Source of the DNA: Capillidium heterosporum
Lineage: Eukaryota; Entomophthoromycota; Entomophthoromycetes; Entomophthorales; Capillidiaceae
Length of the DNA: 64,000 nt
Assembly (NCBI GenBank): GCA_016630905.1
Contig: WBMQ01000013.1
Location: forward strand, 62,001-126,000
Direction: 5' to 3'
The notes under the pieces are model-generated. The model made no database searches, had not been told where the DNA came from, and saw only the letters and a program-made list of their open reading frames with translations. A program made the translations under genes and the position numbers. Shown in pieces: positions 1-9,255 of the stretch (its first letter is position 1; every line of letters begins with the position of its first letter).

Positions 1-33
1 TTTAAAATGTAAATGAAATCCTGAAATAAAAAT

Positions 34-430
34 TTACATCTTGTAGGTAGACCCATCGTCCAACTTAAGATAAACACACGACTTGCCTTTGTCAGCTGAT
101 AATATAGACAGGTACCTCCTTTGAAGGTTCAAGTCTGCTACCTTTCTCAACTGTAGTCGGCTGAAGGTTGAATTTGGAGTTGGCAGCTTGGTTAAAAATC
201 GCATTGGCTTCTTTACTGTGGTGTGGATCGTAAAACAATCTGAAAGCAATTTGGAACTGAATTTCAATTTCAAAGTCGAAACTTGGATTTTATCTGATCA
301 AATCATTCCAAATCATATGACGGTATCAAATCGGTCAGAAGTTGGAATTGGAAGGGCAAGCGAAGACCGAGGTTCGGGTAAACAGGATGTAAAGTACAGC
401 ATCAGATTCGCCAGACAAAACCAATTTCCG
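34..430 (-). pseudogene. Trypsin-fold (S1) gene relic, truncated
   Basis: A 79-codon open stretch ends at 34. It contains a P-x-P-N motif, then KVADLNLQ, then LKLDDGS, in the same order as PHPN, KVNNLAIW and LKLDDGT in the intact trypsin-fold gene at 4568-5344. The nucleotide match is clear around the LKLDDG block. Farther upstream, on the minus strand, the reading frame is broken; a stretch with two cysteines there may be the remains of the CGG...TAxxC region. The position of catalytic Asp102 seems to keep an aspartate here, unlike the intact copy. The end carrying the catalytic-serine region is missing. I read it as a decayed paralogue; a short unrelated ORF is the alternative. Confidence 0.42.
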
Positions 431-689
431 ATTTATGGTAACATTATCCTACACAAGTCCGAGCTTCTAAGAACCTAGACTTCATAATCTTACTTTCATT
501 TAGAAGAGTCACCTGGCCAAAACCTATTCCTAAACAAGCCATTTCGGTACATTAAAGCTAATATAGATCGGTAAAGCTCAAATTTAACACTTGGCAAAGT
601 TTGTAACACTAGATAAGAAAGCTTCTCAAATAATTGCAAATTAAAACATTAGCTTTTATAAGATTTAAGGGAATATTGTTGGATCTAAC

Positions 690-905
690 TAATAATAGCA
701 TTATAGTGCAAGCTAATGGCATAGTAGATTAGGAAAATAGAACCAAAACTTACCACTACATTTGTAATAAAGGCTTGGATGTTCTAAGCAGTAGAATGGA
801 TAGCTAGGTAAAGAAAATATGCTACAAGAAATATTTATACAATAACAACCATATTACAATTCTAGAAAGAAATGTAAATATAGATTGAAACTTAGGTACA
901 GGTTG
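690..905 (-). mobile_element. Degenerate copy of LTR-A internal sequence
   Basis: About 713-850 aligns by eye with 1013-1140, including shared words such as CCACTACATT and the ggctTGGAT/ggacTGGAT block. Most differences replace G/C with A/T. It is therefore a second, more decayed copy of the 5' internal region of the family A retroelement. It has no open frame. Confidence 0.5.
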
Positions 906-927
906 GGATTAGGTAGAAGAAGGCTTA

Positions 928-1520
928 TCAAGTAGTGGTTAAGTAATTGCTAATGTAAGGTCCAGGGAAATACCACTGGATCCAACTAATGATGGCATCA
1001 TATTGCGAACTAATGACGTGGTGGGTGAGGAAAGCGAAACTAACGCCCACCACTACATTGGTAACAAAGGACTGGATTCTCCGGAGGGCAGGTCGGATCG
1101 CCAAGTAGAGGAGGTACACCATAAAGAGTGCCCACACGATCGTGGTCACATCCCAGTTCCAAGAGGGGATAGAGGGAACATACGAAGGCTTGGGTGTGGA
1201 CTGGGGCTAGACCCGAGGGGCCCTATCAGGTGAAGGTTGGGAAGCAGCCAATGCTACCATATTGGGATCAAAGGTAGGGGTAGGCTAATAGGTTAACATG
1301 GGCTCGAAAGGGTTGATTGTATTAGTAATATTAATCGCCCAGAGGAGGTGAGATCCAAGGGTGGCAAGGATTGTTAACAGGTAATAAGAGGTAGGGAGGA
1401 CAGGGGGATTAGACCACATAGAAATACTATGCTGAAACAGGGAGATGAGTAAAGAGACAAGACTTTATTCAAAACTAAGAAGCGAAATCAGACTGTTGTA
1501 ACAGCTATGGCTAGGAAGTG
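928..1520 (-). mobile_element. LTR-A element internal fragment (5' gag region)
   Basis: On the minus strand this encodes a hydrophobic peptide containing SQYDAIISWIQWYFPGPY. It matches SHYDTIISWIQRHPLGPY near the N-terminus of the ORF of the intact family A element (19215-20768). It lies just downstream, in minus orientation, of the family A LTR at 1521-1881, as expected for a 5' LTR followed by the gag start. The rest of the element is missing. Two successive matches to the LLWVIHITNAV segment imply an internal duplication. Confidence 0.65.
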
Positions 1521-1881
1521 GGGTGAGTAACAGCTATTAGAAAATAGCGAGGTGGAACGTTGTCAAGATACAGGCTTTTAGTAGGCACCTCAGGGGTTTA
1601 AATACCCTTTCGGTATCTTGGCAATACTTGCTGAATATCCAAATCCCAATATCAGAATGCTATGCTGGTAATAACTGGGGTTCCTAACTTATAGCCAAAG
1701 CTAAGAATATGGAAAAATAGTCAAGAATATCTAATAAGTAGAACAGATTTCTGTTCGAAACTAGATATAAATGGAAAGTAGAAAATCGAAGATTGGTAAG
1801 AGAAAGAAAAAATGGTGTGGTATACAAAGAAAGTTGGTTGATGACCTCATACTAGGAATTGTAACAATCAAGGTTGTTACA
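1521..1881 (-). repeat. Family A LTR, minus orientation
   Basis: This is the reverse complement of the LTR at 20764-21135. It starts (minus strand) TGTAACAACCTTG and shares long blocks such as GCTATAAGTTAGGAACCCCAG and TATCTTGACAACGTTCCACC. The 3' terminal part (CTCTTGATT..TCA) is not recognisable. It is a 5' LTR remnant followed by the fragment at 928-1520. Confidence 0.8.
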
Positions 1882-2000
1882 GCTAATATTACAATATCAG
1901 GATTAAAGGTAAGAATTAGCTAGTAGGTTAATATTAGCTCAAAAAGGTTGTGTAAGAAAATATTTCTAAATTAGCTGCAGTTTCATTTAATAACTGGAAT
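1882..2000 (-). repeat. Decayed duplicate of LTR-A internal sequence
   Basis: The segment around 1885-1955 aligns with 1250-1325 (shared order: TAATATTAC/CTACCATAT, AGGTAAGAATTAG/AGGTAGGGGTAGG, AGGTTAATATTAGC/AGGTTAACATGGGC). The differences are nearly all G to A or C to T relative to the 1250 copy. There is no coding content. Confidence 0.45.
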
Positions 2001-2069
2001 TCAGATTTATATCCCAGACCTATAGATTACCAGTTTGGCATCGATCTTAGCAATGCTGGAAGTTAATTT

Positions 2070-2580
2070 TCTTTAGTATTGACTGTCCCTAAATCAATAT
2101 TGACATTCTTTAAGTTATTGACAACTGTCCAGAAGAACAATAGGGATATTAGTACTGGTAGATTAGGAAAAACGGCAATTGCCAATATTCAGAGTACAAA
2201 CTACTAAAGACAAGTCATCTATATAAGGCCCATAGTGAACTTAGTAATAGGTTAAGTAATTATTAAATAAACGTTTTGAATAATTTGATATTTTCTTTTG
2301 CTATCGATATAGCATAGATCCACTGTCAATAGTACTATTTAGAACTGAGAATTAGCGTTTCTCTAAGCCAGAGAGTTGCACTGACTCGAACCAAGCCTTA
2401 GAACTCAATTGAACCAATGAACTTAGTAGTTCTTAGCCTCATGGCTACAATTGGAGTATTTCTATCTGCTCGCTGCCTCTGGATCAAGTTCCAAGCACGA
2501 GCTTCCTCCTTATATAGCCTTTATAGAGTGCTGGCTACTATTACCTCTTGACCAATCTTTATTAGTGAGCGTTCTTTATG
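2070..2580 (+). repeat. Repeat family C, copy 1
   Basis: This matches 18310-18746 and then continues at 21136-21200, sharing TTAAGTAATTATTAAATAAA, ATTTCTTTTGCT-like and TCCTCCTTATATAG blocks. No ORF is visible. Its length and position next to LTRs suggest an old LTR or non-autonomous element. This copy is richer in G/C than copy 2, again with C/G to T/A differences. Confidence 0.6.
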
Positions 2581-2800
2581 GACGCTTCCTAACAGTTGGC
2601 TTATCTCAAGTCTAGCCTAGCATTTCTTGAAAAACTATCCTACATTTAATCTCAATATTGTAGTACTAGCTACTGCTTAACCATTACCTAGTAAGCTCCT
2701 TCCTGTTCAACCCTAGTTTGTACCTAAGTTTCAATTCATCTTTACAATCCTTTCTTAAAACTAGAATTTAACTACTATTATATAAGTGCTCCTTATGGTA

Positions 2801-3611
2801 TATCAACCTAGTTTTCTGGTTAATTCGCATGTTAAACACTGGATTATTTGTATTTTTCGTATATAAGCCACAATTTTACTACCATTCGACAATGTGCTTT
2901 GGGCTACACATTGCCTATCATTTTCCTACACTTTAAGTCGCTGTCTACTCATTTTTCATTATTCTAATTAATGTCCAGTTCGTTTAACTTGCTTGGTATC
3001 AATCTCTCATTAAGGATGTAGCCTTGGTTTAGATTTGATTTCAGATTCTCAGATTCTTGTCTTGCAGAGAAAGTGAGTCCTAACTGCTAGGGTGGACAAC
3101 TACAACTAGGACACGGACCCTCCATTTCATTGGAAAAAGAACCTATTTGCAGGCCTCCAAGTTATGCCTTACTTTTGAGCTACAGTATATATAGTGAAGA
3201 AAGGGAAGAAAAAGAGGGGAACGGAAGAGGAGAGAAGAAAAGAACAACGAGAGAAGAGAAAGGCAAAGAGTGAAAAGAATAGAAAAGGAAAAATGATTTT
3301 CTGGATTGCTTTTATTAGAGAAAAAGAGCACCTCTGAGTTGGTTTATCAGAGTTGATTTTCTTTGTAGGTTCTCCCAAATCGTAGATTTAAGTTTTGATT
3401 AAGTGTTTTAAAGGATTCCTAGCCGATAGTTTTGCAAGAGTTAAGTTTGTATATTTTATTGGTTGTAAAGCAGCTGCCGTGTCTATATTAGCTAGCCCAC
3501 AATACGATATAAACATTACATCCCCTGCTGAAGGACTCACTAAGCTCGGCTGAACCCATTTGACTGGAAGTCCAAGCCAGTGACTAGACATTTGACGAGG
3601 ATAATCAATCA
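2801..3611 (-). repeat. Family B LTR, minus orientation, nearly identical to 17489-18305
   Basis: This is the reverse complement of 17489-18305. The matching 69-codon open frames inside the two copies differ at only about two residues, so the copies are recent or homogenised. It contains a conserved CTATATATACTGTAGCTC-like TATA segment (about 3180-3197 on the other strand) preceded by a long pyrimidine tract. No internal region is attached, so it is a solo LTR or one arm of a rearranged element. Confidence 0.85.
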
Positions 3612-4567
3612 CATAATGTATATCTTTTTTAAAGTTGAAATTTCCCTGCCTAATTGTAGTTAAATTTATGCTCTTTATACATCTAAACCTAGTTTCAAAT
3701 AAAATTTAAAGGTATTACTAAAGAATATTTGCAATATTTTTAGATATGCAATTTACTTACAAAATAACCGTAGCTTTCTAAACTTAAAGTATATATATGC
3801 TTATAAAGAACAATCCGTTTATTAACAACACTCAGTAAGGGATGTCAACTGCCAATCTGTTCAGGCATAATAAAAAAGGAAGTTTTAGGTTAAGTTGGTT
3901 TGTATGCAAAAGCTTGCTAATCACTTGACCAATTTAAGTAAGGATGACCAAATATTCGACTACAGTATCACCTCCATAGTTTTGTGGAAAATTCTTATAC
4001 CCCAGTTATATAACTACACAAGCTGTTTCAAAGTGGCTAATATTCTTTCTCCTGTTATTTTTAGAAAAGCACTAAAAAAACTACTCACTTTCAAATTAAT
4101 AGGATACTACCTTTCGCTGCCATATATATTAAATTTATTAGGAAGTAATAGATATTTTTGTCTTAATCTCTAGGCTATATTTACTTCATCTGCACTACCA
4201 ACTTCACCTTTTAAGTTTACAAGATGTTGAAATTTCGACCTTAGGTTACAATATTGGAAACAATTTGCAAGGACTTTTACAGTAGTTAAATTTTAATGAG
4301 TTGGCTTAAGTAGTAGGTTGGATTGATCAACTATTTGATTGAGCAGCACGTAGTTTCCAAGAAATGTGCTTTAGTGTAGCTAATATACTTTTACTCCTGC
4401 TTTGCAATTATATCTTATTAAAACTTGATCTACCTTATCAATTCAGCCAACTAAATAGGATTCTTGCTATAGGTAGTGTTACCAAATCAAATCTACCCAC
4501 TGGTTAATATATATAATACATGTATATAACTACGTTAAAGTAGCCAATTTTTATTGAAGAGTATTTA
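3612..4567. other. AT-rich intergenic region
   Basis: No convincing gene is seen. A 92-codon open frame on the plus strand (3895-4173) lacks a good start and shows no recognisable motif or coding bias. Confidence 0.5.
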
Positions 4568-5344
4568 TCAGTTGAGGTTCGACTGAATCCACTGTTGATA
4601 GTCAGAAACCTTGGTCCATACGGTAGGCTTATCACTACTAGAGCAGGGGTTTCCAAATGAGTTAATGGCAATGAGGTAGGCCTGGCCATTTTGAACTTCG
4701 AACAGTGGGCCACCCATATCACTGAAGCAGGTAAAAATGGTGCCCAAGTTACTGGTGCATAGCTGCTTCGCCTTATCCACTTGAGACTTGGAGTTGGAGT
4801 AGCTAGTGATGCAGTCTTGCTGAGGCAATATTTTAAAAACGCCCTCCTGTAATCGACCAGAGTGAGGAGCAGCTCCCTGGCTACTTCCCCAACCGAGGGA
4901 TGAGAAAGACTGTTTAGTGTCAGTAGAGGTACCATCGTCCAGTTTTAAGTTTCCGGTATCTCGGATGAATTTTATCTTCAATTTCCAGATGGCAAGATTG
5001 TTAACTTTAGTCATTGGATCGTAGTTAGGATGGGGGATGATCTTCTTAATTTTGAGCGTATCAGTGTACTCAAGTTCGGGTTTTTGATTTAAATCATGGC
5101 GGTGGTACTGTGCGTTATACAGTTGGTAGTTACTGCCACATGAGGCAGCAGTTAGGATCGTGAAGGAGTCGAGGATGACACCACCACAGACGTGATCGAA
5201 GGCCTTGTTTATACTAACCATAAACGGATATTTGAACTTGGGATTGACTTCACTGCCGCCTACAATTCGGCGTTCCAGGTGGGCTGGAGCTAAAGCTTGG
5301 ACAGCACATACCACTGATAGTATAGTGAATATATCGACTTTCAT
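4568..5344 (-). CDS. Secreted trypsin-fold pseudoprotease (S1 family, catalytic triad lost)
   Basis: This is an intron-less 258-aa protein with an ATG at 5344. A signal peptide of about 17 residues (MKVDIFTILSVVCAVQA) is followed by a short propeptide ending in RR and the canonical new N-terminus IVGG at 27-30. Fold landmarks are kept: CGG (53-55), GWG (151-153), GGP (211-213), and cysteines 53/69, 178/196 and 206/234 at the usual disulfide positions. All three catalytic positions are changed: His57 is Ser68 (TAASC), Asp102 is Asn116 (NNLA) and Ser195 is Met210 (SDMGGP). The fold and zymogen cleavage site persist, but peptidase activity should be absent. Insect-pathogenic zygomycetes carry expanded trypsin families, and pseudo-enzymes in such families often act as binding or decoy proteins; that role is inference. 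Related relics lie at 6865-7419 and 34-430. Confidence 0.88.
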   Translation of the reverse strand: MKVDIFTILSVVCAVQALAPAHLERRIVGGSEVNPKFKYPFMVSINKAFDHVCGGVILDSFTILTAASCGSNYQLYNAQYHRHDLNQKPELEYTDTLKIKKIIPHPNYDPMTKVNNLAIWKLKIKFIRDTGNLKLDDGTSTDTKQSFSSLGWGSSQGAAPHSGRLQEGVFKILPQQDCITSYSNSKSQVDKAKQLCTSNLGTIFTCFSDMGGPLFEVQNGQAYLIAINSFGNPCSSSDKPTVWTKVSDYQQWIQSNLN

Positions 5345-6864
5345 ACCTGCTACTAACCTAATTTAAACTTGAATCAGTGAGAGTTGTCAAAATTTCTGTC
5401 AGCATCTTTATATACTCCCAAAAGCCTCAACTATTCTATTGTTAAGATCAAACTCTGCTTGGAGGAATTAGAGCCCGACTTCCACCTCGATTGATAGATA
5501 TAAATCAGGCTTTCGGTACTGTAGTACCCGACATGTTTAACTTTGAGAATAAAACGATAGTCAATATATCCTTTTAAGGGAATTTTCACTTTTGCATTTA
5601 TTCAGCAGGAAAATTTTTGATTTGAAAGGGAAGTTCATACTAGTGTTCCTTTGCCAATTTGGGACTTTGTCCGAAAGTTTAGCAAACTTTGCTGTACTTG
5701 TAGAACTTTTCACCTCCAGTTTTTAGAAGCTGTTTTAAGGAAAGAGTAAATGAAAGTAATAGGCTAAAACTATTTACAAACCTAACCACCAAATAGGCAC
5801 CCTTATAACCTTTGCTAAGTTTTTATTAGTAATTGCCAAAAGCCAGCGATCTACCTTTTACTGTTTAGAGAGGTGTAGCTTGTGGTAGAACTGCATCAAG
5901 GGAAGAGAATATGGCCGCCAACATTTAAAGAAAATATATATACTTGCACGTATACCATTCTTTTAAGAAGGTTCAAAATTCCAAACCTTACATAACCCAA
6001 GTTTAAAGTTACTTCAACTCTACTTAAAATTGTAAATCGCTTATGAAAATCATATTGCTTAACTAACTTTAGAAAATTTACCAATACACACAAGTAAATG
6101 TTAGTAGCAGATTATATAATCCAAATGAAATATAATGATACTACAAAATTGAATAAATTTCAGCTTATACTCTTTTTATACTTTTACTTTAACTTTATGT
6201 CTTGGTTTGTACTTGTTCATCACCAAGGTAATTATCTCTTACAAAAATTTTACGGTGTTTTGTAGTTATGCTGCATATTGGACTTTTTCAACTTCATGCC
6301 ATATATCATATTCGACTATCTTTAAAACAGCAATTTTACCTACTCTCATCTTTTAGATAAAACCTCGAAGGATGTATGATACTTAAAGCAGTTAGACTAA
6401 CAGCATCCATAATTCTGTATACTACCCTCAGTTACATTGGCTTGACATCTAGTTCCAAGCAGCAGTATGTACATCCAAAAACTGTTTATTTTGAGCTCAG
6501 TTTGCAATCTATATCAACTTTAAAACCTCCGTTTCAAGGTATCAACATAATACATTTCACTAAGCGGCATCAACTATTATCAAACTTTTTGACAGCTTTT
6601 GCAGCAAGCTGATGCATTTCCTATTTTACATCGATGAATAGTTTTCAAATTGACAAGTCTAGGTAAACTATAGATCTTATTAATCGAAACTTTGACATGT
6701 ATAAAAATGAAACTCTGGTGTAGTACATATCCATCAGCTTTGTAGGTATTTCAACTGTATAGAGCAATGCTAATCTGATTTCAAAAGTTAAAAAGTATAT
6801 TGAATGCTATAAAAGTTTGAATCTAGGTAGACAAATTTATTGCTGAAAAAGGTAAATATTACTT
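5345..6864. other. AT-rich intergenic region
   Basis: The first about 150 bases hold the trypsin-like gene's upstream region. A 78-codon ATG frame (6376-6612, plus) and a 65-codon frame (5896-6093, minus) show no motif and are probably chance. Confidence 0.5.
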
Positions 6865-7419
6865 GATAAACGATTGGATCTACTCCAATAAATTGAAGCA
6901 TTGGTAAAGACGGTAACAATCGAATCGTCGATACAGGATTCCTATACGAGCCAATATCTACTAGATAAGTTGTATCATCAATAACTTGGACTAGGGGGCA
7001 CTCAAGTCACTGAGGCAGGTGCCGAAGGTATTGCTATTGCTGGTACACATTTTCTTAGTGCTATCAGCTGGGGTATTTTTATTCAAAGTAATAATGACGC
7101 AGTCCTGGAGAGGAAGTATAATTAGCTCGGCCTGCTGGAAGAGATCAACTTTGAAGTTGGGGTTCAAAGTTCTCTCCGGCTGAGGGTAAAGGTAAATTTA
7201 CTGGTTGTATCTTCAACTTTAGTACCGTCGTTCAAATGGAGGCCATCAATATCTTTGTTAATAGGATCTTACAACTTTCCAATAAGCAGATTGTCGATTT
7301 GTTACAAGGGGTCATAGTTGGAGCCTTGAGTGATCTGGAAGCCTTATTAAAGCTGAAGCTAGGGTTGAAGTTTGGATGGTACAAATTGCTGAGAATGGGG
7401 CAAGGCAGCTAACTTTCAT
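6865..7419 (-). pseudogene. Trypsin-fold pseudogene
   Basis: The minus strand starts ATG at 7419 with a signal-peptide-like MKVSCLAPFSAICTIQ, parallel to the intact gene's MKVDIFTILSVVCAVQ. The middle of the protein is deleted and the frame shifts. Homology resumes with GSNYDP, then IDNLLIGKL, HLNDGTKVEDT, MCTSNSNTFGTCLSDLSAP, YLVDIGSYRNP and TVFTNAS in several frames with stops between. The order matches the intact gene (PNYDP, VNNLAIWKL, KLDDGT, LCTSNLGTIFTCFSDMGGP, YLIAINSFGNP, TVWTKVS). The position of catalytic Ser195 is leucine here. It lacks roughly residues 20-100 and is clearly dead. Confidence 0.85.
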
Positions 7420-7940
7420 ACTGCTGATAAGTGGTTCGAACTATGAATTTGCAAAATTAAGTTTAAATTCTTCACAAGTGCTTTTAAATAACTTGTAACT
7501 TTCAATTATTGCCTATAAAGCCCAATCTATAAAAAAAATTAGTTTCTAACTATATGGAGGTTAGTGAATGTTGAGTTTATAGTTGATCCCACTTCACTAT
7601 TGATTTTTAGTTTGCAAGTGGAATTCTATCCAACTTTTACGTAGCTATTCAAAATTAGAAAGGCAGCATAAGGTTCTTAGCCAGCTTTGTTAAACAGAGT
7701 AAGCAACACCAGATTTAGATATTTTATTTCTAGAAAAACCTATAGTAACTTTGGAATTAATAACCTTTGATAACTTGATCAACGTCTATTCAAGATCTTT
7801 CAAGTTTAGTAAGTATGGTAGAGACTATATTGGGTAGCATTACCATAATCCTAAAAAATGTACTTTTAAGTTAATGTTCAATTATAAATTAAAAGCTATT
7901 TGTAATTAAACTTTGGATGGGTTGAATTACCTCAACCTTT
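7420..7940. other. AT-rich intergenic region
   Basis: No gene, repeat or RNA was recognised between the trypsin pseudogene and the ORC4 relic. Confidence 0.45.
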
Positions 7941-7944
7941 CAGG

Positions 7945-8090
7945 TTCTTTATAGTCTAATGGGAATGTAAACAATGTCAAGGTGAAGCTGGTAGGTCATT
8001 TTCATTTAAAGGGAATTTAAAAGATCTATCAGTATAACTGAAGTATCAAATTCCTAAATATCGTATTTGAACTGAAATTTAGTTCTATAT
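7945..8090 (+). pseudogene. Decayed fragment of the ORC4 3' coding end
   Basis: This aligns by eye with 10770-10900 of the intact ORC4 gene. AATGTCAAGGTGAAGCT pairs with AATTTGAAGGTAAAGCT, and CTATCAGTATAACTGAAGTA pairs with CTATCGGTACAGCTCAAGTA. Over the best 34 bases about 24 match, and 8 of the 10 differences are G to A or C to T in the relic. About 15 bases are deleted and no frame remains. Homology farther upstream could not be followed. Confidence 0.5.
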
Positions 8091-8109
8091 AGAAAGGCTG
8101 TGATAAGAA

Positions 8110-9240
8110 AGTTAAAGGACCAAGGAAAGATTAAGAGCAAGTAAGGCTTCTATACTTTTGTTAACTGACTTGGAATCCTCGATTGAACTAACAAGGAGTT
8201 GTCTATCTTTCAATATTTTGCGCTGAGACTTTTTTTAACTTTGGAATATGTGTAGTGGACACTTTGCAATTAAAATTGAATTTATGATCTGTGGAATAGA
8301 ATTTCGGATAAGCTTTTATTTTATATATAGACGTAGAAACTGTACAAGGAACAAATTAATATATCGGTAGTATATGTGTTAAATTTTCAATTTCTTTAAA
8401 TCTTAATATGAAAATCCTTATTTTTAGGCTGAATTTGTTAAGTGATACTAGTTTATAGTTGATATATTTTTTGGATTACCATTCTCTAAAGCAATCTAAG
8501 CAGAACTGACTGTCATGTTGGTTGCAATAAGAATTCTTGGGATGTACCTTGTTTAGGATGCAATGCTGGATCCAACAAACAAAAGTACCTTTCATCTCAA
8601 AATTAATCAACATAAACCCTACCTCCCAGTTATAACTACAATAAATTTTCATAAATGGTCAAAGCTCCAAGAACTCGATTTAAAATGTGCAACTCTTTGG
8701 AAGCCCTTTGCCTAACTTTAATTGCTTTCAAAACATTTAGCACATTTAATTCAATTTGAATCGGCAAATTTCAAGTTCAATTATCCCAACCAAGATCCAA
8801 TTTAAAAGTAATCATATATTGCAAGCCGCAACTAACCTATAATATTAAACGATATATCATTCAAAGTATATAGTAACTAAGCAGTCCTAAATTACTAGGC
8901 ACTCGACTTAAAGATAATAGTAAGATCAAGAAATATAATTGATAAGAAGCTATTGGGCTAGGTTGGAAAACTTAATTTAGTACCGAATTATTAAGTCTGG
9001 TATATGGAAGATACGAAGGAGTAAATGAATTAGGGACAAAGAGGCTCAAGTATAACATATGAGGTCAAGGTCGACATTCCTTAGGCCTCAGCCTTGCTAC
9101 TTTCAAAACCGATTCATCTTTTATTGTCAAAGGCCTTATAGCTTGGATGTAGCTAGTTGAACCAAAGGAATGGAAATATTCAACTTGGTGTAATCATTTT
9201 TTGAAGCTTCATCCAAGAACTTGCAAAAAACTTTAATTCA
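8110..9240. other. AT-rich intergenic region upstream of ORC4
   Basis: Nothing gene-like is seen. The last about 200 bases presumably hold the ORC4 promoter, but I cannot point to a specific element. Confidence 0.4.
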
Positions 9241-9255
9241 AGCTTGAAAGAATTG

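Noticed and set aside
3143-3612. Short proteins such as a Phe/Leu/Ser-rich 69-aa peptide, also at 17492-17935
   Set aside because: They are open frames inside family B LTRs, created by a pyrimidine-rich tract, and recur only because the LTR recurs.
6376-6612. 78-codon plus frame with a hydrophobic start
   Set aside because: It has a real ATG, but no coding-like composition, no motif and no partner exon. Treated as chance.
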